In this document: positions 37,001-48,980 of the stretch, in pieces
Layout of the letters: each line of letters starts with the position of its first letter
Position numbering within the stretch: the first letter of the stretch is position 1
Source: Trichoplax adhaerens
Taxonomy: Eukaryota > Placozoa > Uniplacotomia > Trichoplacea > Trichoplacidae
Length of the DNA: 64,000 nucleotides
NCBI RefSeq assembly: GCF_000150275.1
Contig: NW_002060945.1
Coordinates: 9,259,650-9,323,649 of the forward strand
Reading direction: 5' to 3'
The notes under the pieces: generated by a model
Database searches by the model: none
What the model saw: the letters and a program-made list of their open reading frames with translations, nothing else
Told to the model about the DNA's origin: nothing
Made by a program: the position numbers and the translations under genes

Positions 37001-40000
37001 TGGAGGGCATATTTTGCACACCCAATCGGTCGTAGTAATGATAAAGAGATGTACATATACTTGTCAATCCTGTTATTCAACATAGTGCATCTAGATACAT
37101 AAAATTCCATGGTCAGAGTGGATAAAATGAGAATTCAGTTGAATCAGACTAGAAGAGTTTAACAGGAAAATAGATGAGATGGACCTGTTGCTTGTACAAT
37201 CGCTTCATAAGCATTGACATTTGTATAGGAACTATCGCAATCGTTGATAATTCTTCGTTATAGCTTTTATTAATGACCATGATGAATATGCGATTAACTT
37301 ATCCTACATCCGGATAAAAGGAGCAATAAAAGATAATAGGTTAATAGTGCAATGGCGAGTGGTCCTTTTTAATCCTTTCCTTCCTCATAGTTAGAGATGG
37401 AAAGAATAATGTATCAAAGTTAAAATTTCTTGTCATATGATATTTAAGGAACTTGATATAATCAGAAATAGAGAAATTCAGTTTCTATATTATGACGCTA
37501 GTAATTCTATTAGAAATAGCATATTGACAACCTTGATGGAAAAACGTAACAGTTTGGTAATTGTTGCAGTCATTAATGATTAGCATTTCATAGAGCAATA
37601 ATTCCTAGCTACACAACTGGATTATGTTATAATTGTATTCATTCTTAATAATATGATAGGTATTAGAAGATGCCGGCATTCTTCGAAATATAAAACGCGT
37701 AGCAGGCGCAAGTGCAGGCGCCATGTCAGCTTGCCTAATTGCAGTTGGCTTGAAACCATCTCAAATAGAGGAATTCTTGAATCAAGATACTCGTAAATTA
37801 TTAATGGGTAAGTCCTACGAATTTCATTTTGTACGTGTATATCATTTGCAAGCGATTTTAATTGCAATTTATAAGCTATTTATTGATCCTAATTGATGAT
37901 AATATAAAGATTCATATCATCATCATACTGTATTTTTGATAGCCAATGACGACGGTAGATAAATTCGTAGTTAGGCTTTAATGTCAGTAGGAATATATGC
38001 GTATAAAAGGACAAGATTATTTTTGAGCTTCTTGCTATCATCATCAATGTTAACGAAGCTATGCGAACATACTATCGCATATGATTACGTCAAATTACGA
38101 TCATAATGAATAATTTACGTCGATAAAAGGGAAAGGTGTAGATAGATTTGTTTCAATTGACTACATTATATGTTTGATCACAATTTCCTCTTTCATTATA
38201 CTATGAATGACTAGCTATAGTAGAGAAAATAACGTCCATTTATTCCCTTATACTACAAGTATTAGTAAGATAAAATTAATGATTACCAGCAGGGAGTAAC
38301 CTCAAAGTATTTAATTATTTTTTTCTGTGGTGTTATTGCTATTTACAGATCATTCTTGCGGTTACCTCAGTTTATTACCAAATATTTTACAAAAGTACGG
38401 CTGGAATCCAGGTAAAAGATTATTGCATTGGTTCGGTGAGACACTAGAGAATGTCACTGGTAATGCCGATATCACTTTTTGGGAGGTAAGCTAAACGAAT
38501 AGAGAAAGTAAAGAAATCATAGTAATTTTTTCTTGATTTTTAAATTTATTTGAATATGAAATATATTCATTTCTACGGATAGGTTTATGAAGGCTTTGGT
38601 ATTGAGCTTTGCATTGTGGCAACAAATCTCAATTTAATGTCAGTAGAATATTTCCACCCTAAAACATCCCCTAATATGCCAATAAGGAAGGCAGTTCGTA
38701 TGTCTATGTCAATTCCAGGTTAGTATAGTATTTGCACAAGATACTCTACTGTAGACATATCCTACAGCAGTATCCAATAGAATATCTCACACAAGATATT
38801 GTATCATTATTAAACTTTGACTCCATTTATCATAATAGGCATATTTCAAAGCGTTTTACACAAAAATCACGAGCACTTTGATGTTTATGTCGATGGTGGG
38901 TTACTCTGTAATTATCCAATTCATGCGTTCGATGGTTGGTGGCTATCGATGAAGCCTGAAGATAGTTTTTTAAGAAAATTACAACCACTGAATGATTTAC
39001 CACGATTATTTGATAAATCTGAACGATTTGGTGTATGGAATGATAAAACGATTGGATTGATGCTGGTAAAGTGATACACTTATGCGTCTAAAATCATATT
39101 CTTTACAACTATTAATAAACATTTTTCAAGGTTTATTAAATAAAATCATTTTTTATAATAAATTATAGTACTCGCGTACGGAAAACGAATTTCTTAAAAC
39201 TTACTTAAGTGCTAGAGATGGTTGCCAACCTCCATTACCACCAAGAACAAAATTATCAATGTAAGTATATGAGGATATTATGTAATCTAACGCTTTTAGC
39301 TTATTTACAAGATACAGACAAGAATTCTATTGTCAATATACGATCAATTCTTTGGAAGCCTTTATAATCTTGTTTAAAATTGGTAAATTGAAAAATTTTA
39401 TAAATGCATTTATGTAGTGCTAGAGAGAAAATCCGACAGAAGCAACAGATAATGATGAGAGATCATAGCAAGGTTGTTAAAGCAATCGAACGTTTTCTGA
39501 AAGTCTTAGCCGAGAGTAACATCGACGAAGATGCCATAATTGATAAAACTGAGCTCAAGTTGGCATTTAGCGATGTAAGCCCGATATTACTACAGGAATA
39601 GCGATTTAGATACTCGTCAATCAAATTGCTTAATAGTTTTTAAGCTCTTTAGAAGATGACAGGCTCGTCGTTAATAATACGACCATTAAGCTTCTAGATT
39701 TGCTTAGTATTAGCCTAATATTGATCAAAGTATAATTTTTATGTCGACATTCACGTTTATAGAAGGAAAAATTTTCCGACGATGATGCATATCTCCTATT
39801 TGGTAAAGATTATACCTTGGCATCAGCATTTGAAACTTTAGATACTGACGGAGATGGAAGTGTAAGTAAATCTGTCATAGCTATCTACAGCTCGCTTGTT
39901 AATACTAGTCTATTTGAGAGTGTTCTCTTTCATTAAGAAAAATAGAGGGTACTGTTAGTTTTATATTATCAACAGCAATCATAGCATTGGAACTATGGAA

Positions 40001-41614
40001 CACTTATCACAACGGATTAAGTGTCATTAGGCTAGATTAACTTATTGTAGCTATCAAATCGTGACCATTACGGCGCAAGATTTTCTTCCACAGAATAGTT
40101 TTGACATATGTATATAGAATATTTATAGTTATAGAAGGTTGACGATTACAAGAATGATTGATATGCTACGATTTATTTCTTCTAGATCACGTTTCAAGAA
40201 TTAGTTAATTTTGTAGAAAAGCGTGGTGTTAGTTTACAAGCCCGATTTGAAGGTTTAAATCGTAAAGAGATTAATGGTCTTGGAGATTTTATGGTTAATC
40301 TACAGGAAGCATTATCTATTAATGTAAAAAAAGTCTACGTCGAGGTAAGATATTTGCTATAGAATATTCGAATATTTTAAAATGCCTTCAGTTAAAAATC
40401 ATTGGTTTTAAGTCCACTTCCAGACATTTTTTCGCACAGCTAGCCCTTCAATAGCGATTTATAATAAGCTTCTATTAAAATTGATCAATTTATTTCCTAT
40501 ATTAATTTGATGTCCATACATCTATATGAAATCGATGTTTAAAATAGTCGGTTTATGCTTTATTTTAATTTAATGTAAGCGTATAACTTTGTAAAAAAGC
40601 TCGAATTGTACTTCGATTAATTTAAGTTTATAAGCTTTAAAGACTACTGTTAGATGTTAGAAGACTTAAACTCTGATTATGTAGGAATTAAATTACTGTC
40701 GTTTTATCTTGTAGAAACGCGATGTAGAAAGGACGATCGGTATCGATACCGATTATATAGAAACCACTGACTTTGAATTATTAAAAGAAGATCGAGAATT
40801 CTTACTGGAGGTAATAACGCTTATAGATGCACTATTTTCTATCCACTGAAGGATTTTCGATATAAAATTACTGTATAAGTATCAAGTATACAGAAATATT
40901 TTATCATCTATCATCTTGCCTGTATTTTTATAATATTAAGCCAATTTTGGCGCAATACCCTACCTTCTCTAATTGAATTAAATGTACTCAGGTTGGTCGT
41001 CGATCTGCTAGAGCATTCCTGTATGACTTTCTCAAGCGAAAGAATCCACCTAGGAAAACAGCAGCTGATTACAAGAGAAGTCGTCGAATGGAAGCATTGC
41101 GACATCAACAATTATTACGACGGCGTAGCGAACAAATCTTAGGTTTATCATCAGGAAGTCAATCTAAAAACAAGAAGAGTCTGTCGGGACGAAAAAAAGT
41201 TTCCGTAAGTTTAAGCACTATAGTACTATTATCGGTATATTGTATCAGATTTAAATGTAAACATCCAAAACGATCTCTATAACCATCATTGAATCTAAAT
41301 GATTTAACTACTGTACTGGTATTGTAAGTGGTACCTTATTTTAGTATACCCAGGGTGAAATATGAAGTGATTGTGCAGTTTTATCCTTTTTTTAAATGGT
41401 TACTGTGTTAAACTCGTACTGATCAATCTGTTTTTTAATTATCTGACGAAAATAGATAAAGAAGAACGCCAAAAATCCTATGATGAGGCAAATTACAGAA
41501 GAAACAGAAATTACCGATTCCGATGCAAGTGATATCAGTTCAACTGGTGGTAAAGATACTCGTAGACTGAATCCAATTAATAATAGGCCTCGAACAAGAA
41601 CATGGGATAATTAA
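34079..41614 (+). CDS. Patatin-like phospholipase with C-terminal EF-hand
   Basis: Predicted lipid acyl hydrolase with a Ser-Asp dyad. Twelve exons keep phase and give 639 aa: 34079-34375, 37660-37807, 38349-38485, 38583-38718, 38839-39065, 39169-39260, 39418-39574, 39763-39861, 40186-40344, 40715-40810, 40992-41204, 41456-41614. The N-terminus MGAVLSRK fits an N-myristoylation site. The patatin domain (about 80-320) has the glycine-rich oxyanion loop GGGSKG (86-91), nucleophile S117 in GASAG, and D258 in DGG. A canonical EF-hand loop spans 425-436 (DTDGDGSITFQE: D1, D3, D5, S7, T9, E12). The tail is strongly basic (KRKNPPRK, YKRSRRMEALRHQQLLRRRS). The frame also opens at a TTG (34064), but 34079 is the first ATG. 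Intron 1 is 3.28 kb, the longest resolved intron in the window. Substrate unknown; calcium control and membrane anchoring are inferred. Confidence 0.9.
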
Positions 41615-43932
41615 CGCAATTATAACAAAAGTTATAAGAAATTGATGGAAAAGCTGTAAAGCTTGGACCACGATTACTACACGAATTTTAGTTTATGATA
41701 TCTAGTACTGTATATTAGCGGTTTTGAGCTTGAACGGATAGTATTATATAATTATACTTTATACCGTCGAGCATTCGATGGAATAATTCTTACTTGAACT
41801 TATAAATACGTATAACATTGAATTATTGACTTTACTATTATCGTCGTGTAGCTACGAAGAAAATATGTTTTAGTATATTTAATAGCAAAGTATACACCTC
41901 GATATGCTATCCTTTCTCTACGAAGTCAAAGAAATCGATTCTGCTATTTTTTTCAGCACAATTTAAATTTTACACATCATACTATGTATCAGTTAGAATT
42001 TATTAATAGATAGAATATATTGAGATTTTGTGCCGCCGATAAGAATCATCTACACGCTGTACTTACTGCTTGACTAATCATTATCAAGTCTACATCATTC
42101 AAACAATAATTCCAATTTGATGCTTATGTTGATTGTAATATTTGGATTATGACTACGAGGTGGAATAATCAATTCCCTGTAACTATTATTGTCATTGTAG
42201 TTGGCCATGCCAATATACATAAGTTATTGAATTGATCCTTTAGAATTCATACTTTAGGCTGGTAGCATATTTACTGCACAATAATGTAATGCATTAACAT
42301 AAAAAAATTACGGCGAGGCGGCTTAGTACAGTATCTATAAATCATTACTCGCATCTAAAATGCTAAATTATTTCATTGCAAAATTCAAAAATTTTTCTGA
42401 TCATGTTAATGATTTTAAATGATATTCATGAACTTTTGCTGATCCATATTATTTCCTTACATGTTATCTGTAATAACGGTATTTCTTCTCCATTATCGCC
42501 AATATCAATATCTCATTTCATATTTCGATAGATTACCATGTATCAAATTTAGGTCAATTGTATGGGTAGTTAATTATAATGTAATTGATAAGATGCTGTC
42601 ATAACATATTGAATAATTACAATCAATCTATCAAATGTTAACTAAATAGCAGCTTTGATAGCAGCCATTTTTATATTTTGCAAGTTCATTTTTAATTATT
42701 GCCGCTAGTATGGTTACTCTAAGTTAAGTTCAAAAAGGCTACGCAGGTACGTCAATATCTAGAATAATAGCCTACCTATTTTAAATAAACTTATTCTAAA
42801 TTGAATATAATGGTATCTTTAATTAAGCTATAATAATATTCATCATTAGTATTAATAACCTATTATAATAACGATTGGGAAAGTGATCACAACCTACGTA
42901 GCAGACAATTCAATGGCATTAGATAGAATATATCTGTTGAATTATACTGTATTCATGATAATGATGACATAGCAGTATTAGCAAATAAAGATAATACACT
43001 CCTCTCTTTATTGTCCATTAATTTAACATTTCATTTCCTGCTTATTCTATAAAGCCTGTATAAACAATCTACATGAAATTGTGCTACAGTTACCGTGTAC
43101 GTAACGATAGCATAAAATTGGTGTAAAACACATTTTTTATTTCTTAATGTGAACTAATTTGAACATTGTAGCTAGTTTACACCTTATTTTGTAAAATGTT
43201 AGAGAATTCCTGTCTATATATTTTATGTACTAGGTGTGTAATACATTTCGGCTCGTATTTAATGAAATAATAAAAAAGAAATTGGAATAGTTATATTTGA
43301 ATCAAAGATGTAGTTGTTGTCTCGATATAATATAATCGTGTAACAAAGCAAATGGTTCAATAAGGAAACCATGGGCAGTAAAAGTTACGAACAAGTAATT
43401 GCTGATTGTTTATCTACTACAATCGCTTCTATGTATAATAATAATGGAAATATTAGCGTAAATATGCTATTACTAGTACTGAATGGACTGATAATTATTA
43501 TCATATAATACAGTAGAGATAAAGTAGATTTTACAGGCTTACAGCACTGATATAGCAAGTACGTTTAACACACACATACTATACATATATATGAATATGA
43601 ACGAGGCTAGAGAAATGTTCTATAAGCTGCGTATCAGTATATTCCATTAATCTTTTAAGAGTATGCATTTGTTTTGATATAGGCAAACATAACTAAGAGA
43701 TGATATCAGGTACCATAACAATTCAATCAGTAAGCTTTCGTGATCTATGTTTTTTCTTTACTGCTTTCGTGTAATAGACCTAAAAACAAGAAACAGAGCT
43801 ATTTACAATGCCTGAATAAAGTTAGTTTTACAATAATTAAATATACATAGAGCGTCTATACGTAATGGTACTATCCTGACCTATCTTTGAAATTATTCCA
43901 TCAACTGATGGCGTATAAAACGAGAAAAGTAG

Positions 43933-44060
43933 CTTGAATTAGAATTTTACGAACTTACTATTAATCCTATCGGTAGTAGTTTTCCGATCTACCAAGAAGA
44001 AGATGTTGCTATTGGGTTGCTTTGAGTACACTGCCTGCAGATATTAAAGATTAACTTGTT
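43933..44060 (+). pseudogene. Possible gag-like relic
   Basis: The plus strand reads LELEFYELTINPIGSSFPIY then QEEDVAIGLL and a stop. After a one-frame shift it continues STLPADIKD. The order QEEDVAIGLL then LPADIK resembles the Gag element in the intact gene at 15193 (NQQCVSCLIRALPPLIRNGL). The segment is short and broken, so the assignment is tentative. Confidence 0.3.
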
Positions 44061-45089
44061 CTATCATCGTATATCGATTTTATTTATTAATATGTATAAT
44101 TGCATCATTGGATAAAGATATATCACAGCTGCATAACCGATCGATTATATATTTAGATTATTCATTACTTTATCGTACAGTGAGTGCTGCTTGCTAAAGT
44201 AGATTATATTAACGATAAATTACAGATTAAGAAGGCGACTGATAATATTGATGGAGTTGCAATCTTCAACTTTAAAGGACTGTCATCCTAAACTACAGTT
44301 CAATATGGTTGACTTACTCGATTAGGTTTCAAAGAAGTTAATTCTCCACTCATCACGGTCAATTCATGGCGCTATTGGAAGTAAAATAGGGCATTATTAT
44401 AATTTAGACGCTTAAGTTATACGCGTACATCAGTTATACTCATTATTATTGAAAGTAGAACTTTTTGAAAGACTCAGATTTGGTAGTCCATCATTAGTAA
44501 AATAACTTTCGCTCTTTGTAGTCTTCGACCTCTTATACAATAAACATTTTGTAGTTGTACAGTTTATTTCCATTTCTCAACCAAAAATATCCTTGGGCAT
44601 ATATCATTTCGAGGTAGTCCACAGTTTGTACACTGTGCACTGCATAGTGACTATAGTTACGACTGTAATTGAACAACAAATTAAGTTGCAGTCGATCGTA
44701 CAGTATCCTCCTCTTCAGGACATGATCTACAATCATATTGTAATTTACAGTAATCAATATACAGTTATGCCGTCATTTGAATCACAACTAGCTGTTTTAT
44801 TGCATCTTCTCAAGCAAAAATGGCCATTAAATCATCCAAACCTATCAAAATGATTCAAGTCACCCACTCACTACCGTCATTACTTGAGCGATGAATTCAA
44901 TTGCAGTATCTTATTGTATATAATAATCTAGGATGATTTCTAAAGTTATCCGTGTATTTGGAGTATGTACCCTTCTTTCTTCGTCAGTAAGACGTTTTGG
45001 AACTTCCTCCATATCGAGTCTAAGTTGCCAGAAAGGGTCCGAGATAAAATGGGCGTAGAAGGACTTCTATAACTTTGAAGGAGAGAAAT

Positions 45090-45272
45090 TTAATTCCTTG
45101 CTCAAGTATTTATAACAACAATTTGGCCACAAGCCTCTGAATTCCTCATCACAAGTCCTTAAGCTTCCACATTACAGTAATTAAACTCCTTGCTCAAGTA
45201 TTTATAACAACAATTTGGCCACAAGCCTCTGAATTCCTCATCACAAGTCCTTCGGCTTCCACGTTACAGTAC
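45090..45272. repeat. 92-bp tandem duplication
   Basis: Two nearly identical adjacent copies share CTCAAGTATTTATAACAACA at 45101 and 45193, then TTTGGCCACAAGCCTCTGAA, TTCCTCATCACAAGTCCTT and GCTTCCAC(A/G)TTACAGTA. Only a handful of positions differ, so the duplication is recent compared with the other repeats here. Confidence 0.9.
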
Positions 45273-45991
45273 GTCGATTTGGAAGGATCTCTATCCAAGC
45301 ACTGTAGATTGTAGTCAGTAATCGCCTAAGTAAGTTAGTATACAGTATCGAACCCCGCGATTGGCTGATACAAATTACTGTCTAGACTTGCTAGGTTAGC
45401 GCGACTCCATTCACCGCTGCTACAGTACAATTTGACCGGACTGCTACTCAAGTACAGCATATAAAGTACTGTAGTGTTTATTTCTCTCTTCAAGGGACAC
45501 CAGCCATTTTGCATCAACTTGATATATTCCTTCCGATGAAACAGAATTTTCTCTAAAATAAACTGGGAATACAACATTACCGAACTAAAATATCAATTGT
45601 ATTGGTACGATACGATAATAAATAGACATTTGTTTTAACTAATTCGATCATTTTTCAACTCTACAGTCTACACAACACGAATGAATGCACTATTTCTTAC
45701 TGAATGAATTCAAAATTTCTCCTTTTAGCTGCAAAGATTGGGCATCTTTTAGTACAAATTGAACACGTTACAATTAATCAACGCAATTCTAAGGTACTGT
45801 TGTACCATCTGACGAGCACTCACCAAATAGACTGTGCTATCGAGATCAAATAGCTTATCGTATTACAGCTAGCAGCTAGCGGTTTACTGTTATCGCTCAA
45901 TACAGTATTAGATACGCCTTCATAAGACATACCAGAGTCTCGACCGAAACTGTGCAGCAAAGTCTCCTTCAAACTTCTTCGAGGTTCAGAT

Positions 45992-48980
45992 ATGACATTG
46001 TTAACGTTGTTACGCCGTTCAGTAAGGGATAAAGGACGTGCCCTTCGCTCAGTTATAAGTCAATATCAGCCGTCAGCATCTGTACATAATGATGGGCCTT
46101 TGAGAGGCATTAAAGTACTCGACCTGACAAGGTATGATAGAATAAGGTGCTTTTTCAACACATTATCTGCAGCATAGAAGTACGCATAGCTTTACCAAAA
46201 ATAGATTACACTTTTTATTTAATCTACTAGTAGATCCCTCGCTCGTTATACTTCGCGTACTAAGTACATGTACAGTATTTGTGTTTATACTCGACTCATT
46301 ATGCTTGTATTTGCTTAAATGGAATAAATATCTATTACTATTTCTTAGAGTTTTAGCTGGGCCGTATACAACAATGGTGCTTGGTGATCTTGGAGCTGAA
46401 GTAATTAAAATTGAGAAACCAGGTTAGTATGATTACAATAAGAATTTAAAAGCGAGCATCATCCTATACTATAGGAGTGATACAACCGTTGATAGTGATA
46501 TGCTATCCGATGATGATTTACAACATAGGAGTATACATACTTCCTGCCTAATCTTGATCGGTACAGTTCATTCTATATAGAGGTAAAAAATGAACTTATA
46601 GCATACATTGAATAGGAGATGGTGACGATACAAGATCTTGGGGTCCTCCATTCGTAAATAGTGAAAGTACCTACTTCCTGTCTATCAATAGAAATAAAAA
46701 GGTATAAATTATATTTCGGATGGTCAACACTGAAATTGCTATTGTATCAGGCTGAGTATAAAATTATGCTATACTATACTTTTATCTTATTGTGGTGAAC
46801 AATGTTATTAAAATCTACGTATATGTAATTGATTTGTAGTTGTGTAGTCATGATATAAGTAACAAGTTGGATAGTACTTTGAAGATGAACTGGTTCAATA
46901 AAGTTATAATTACCAACTCTGTATTAATGTGCGTTAATTTAATAATTCTCTTATGACAGGTGTATTGTATTACCATAGTGACAGTTTTTTTGCTTTATAT
47001 GCGCAGCAATCATGCTAAAGAAACATGTATGCTAATTTTAATATTTAGAGTGTTGTTGTTGATCTAAAACGTTCAGAAGGATCCAATCTTGTCAGAAAGG
47101 TTAATATCACAATATTTATATTGAATTATACAAATAATTGTAAACATAAATTGCTTATCACTAATGACTTCTGGTGTGACTATTTCTCACTTAGTTAGCT
47201 GCATCATGCGATATTTTAATTGAAAATTATCTACCTGGAAAGTTGGACAAGTATAGATTAGATTATGAAAGTATTCGAGAGTCTTCACCCGGAATCATTT
47301 ATTGCTCAATATCTGGCTATGGATCAGATGGACCTTATCGAAATCGTCCTGGCTATGATGTGATTGCTGCCGGTATTGGAGGACTATTGCATATAACAGG
47401 ACCTGAGGTAATACTATCGTTGAGTGAAATAGCAATGGCATAGAATATCAACTTACCTTGTCAATATTCTTGTACTGTGTTACATCCCCTACGGAATTTA
47501 AATTAAATCTTAATTATCTTACCATACCTTGCATATCTGACGTACTTTTAGTAAAGTTTTGGATATGTTAACATCAGTAGTTTGGAGGATCTAGGTAGTT
47601 GCATTTAATGGTAGCATTTCTAACGCGCAATAAATAATAGGATAAAAGTCACTCTGGAATACTAGATGATTTATATTTAATTTGTGCTTCATTTGAAAGG
47701 GTGGAGATCCCTGTAAAGCTGGCATTCCAGTTACGGATATGGCTACGGGATTATATGCTTCCACTTCAATTATAGCTGCTTTAGTAGAGAAGCATAAGAG
47801 TGGAGTAGGTCAAAAGATTGAATGTAACCTGCTGAATACCCAGGTAACGATTAGAATTTGATGTTACGAACCTATAGCTTTTATCATATTGTACATCTTT
47901 ACTAATAAAAGTATTCTTCAATTGATTAAGGTAGCAATGTTAAGCTATGTTGCTGCTGCTTATCTAAATGGTGGACTGGAATGGCATCGTTGGGGAACAG
48001 CTCATGGTAGTATTGTACCTTATCAGGTGCAGTATAATTCTTAAACTATTTACCTATACGATCTATAATTCGTGCAATATTATACACCTGTGTTGTGTTC
48101 ACCATCTAACTAGTATTAACATATCATCATATACAAGGCATTCAAAACGGCCGACAGCTACATTGTTGTAGGAGCTGGAAATAACACTCAGTTTCAACAA
48201 TTATGCAAGGTAAATGTAGTAAATTAAAATAAAAATACCAACAAATCGATTTAATAATATCCAGATACATCATTAAGTTATCAACTTTCACCGTTATTAA
48301 TAGATAATACAACTAGATAATTTAGCTGATGATCCACGATTTAAAACAAATGATCTGAGAGTCAAGTATCGGAATGATCTAATAAACACTCTGAGTGAAC
48401 GGTAAGAAGATAGACACAATCATGTCGTAATATGTGATAAGTAGAGGCTTAACATACTGATATTATTTTCTTAACCTCCCTGTATCACTTTTTAGATTTC
48501 AACAAGCAACAACAAGCAAATGGCTGGAGCGCTTAGAGAATTGTGGATTTCCCTATGGCCCAATTAATACAATAGGACAAGTCTTAAACGATCCACAAGT
48601 AGTACACAATGGTCTAATTCAGACTGTCGAAAATGCAAATTCCGATAAAGTTGATATTATCGGTAAGGCATCCTAATTAACTTTGTTAGTTATTAGAAAT
48701 GATTGTAATCGATACATGGTTGAGGCAGATGCTATAGAGTAATCATACCGTACCAGTTTCTTTTGATGAAAAGGAGACATACAGCAGTAATTGCTATTAA
48801 TACATAGGTATTTGATATTGTAAAGGTCCTGCAGTTACGTTTAGTGAAAGCCAAAATCGAATTCGATCTCCTCCGCCGCTATTAGGACAACATACAAGAG
48901 AAGTTTTGAAAGCAGAGCTAGGACTCGATAAAGACAACATAGACAGACTGCATAAAGAGAACATTATTTATTGTGCATAA
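45992..48980 (+). CDS. SUGCT: SUGCT-like family III CoA-transferase (succinyl-CoA:glutarate CoA-transferase)
   Basis: Family III CoA-transferases move CoA between carboxylic acids through an aspartyl intermediate. SUGCT activates glutarate in mitochondria in the lysine/tryptophan degradation route. Eleven exons keep phase and give 431 aa, near the human length: 45992-46131, 46349-46422, 46616-46701, 47049-47099, 47195-47407, 47700-47843, 47931-48026, 48138-48209, 48304-48401, 48496-48662, 48826-48980. The first 33 residues are Arg-rich with no acidic residue until D14, like a mitochondrial presequence. Family motifs are [34 protein letters not shown] and [20 protein letters not shown]. The likely catalytic Asp is D201 in [13 protein letters not shown], followed by [10 protein letters not shown]. 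The C-terminal part includes [12 protein letters not shown] and a final PPPLLGQHT segment. A different family member (for example a racemase-like one) cannot be fully excluded. Confidence 0.91.

Larger units (their letters stand above)
41615..45991. other. Intergenic region
   Basis: AT-rich, with no intact gene. It contains a gag-like relic near 43930-44060, GTAC/CAGTAC-type words around 44590-44720 and 45300-45480, and a 92-bp tandem duplication at 45090-45272. The 5' flank of the SUGCT gene is at the right end. Confidence 0.45.

Noticed and set aside
44593-44853. 86-codon plus-strand frame
   Set aside because: It overlaps an equally long antisense frame in GTAC-rich sequence, with no domain or splice context.
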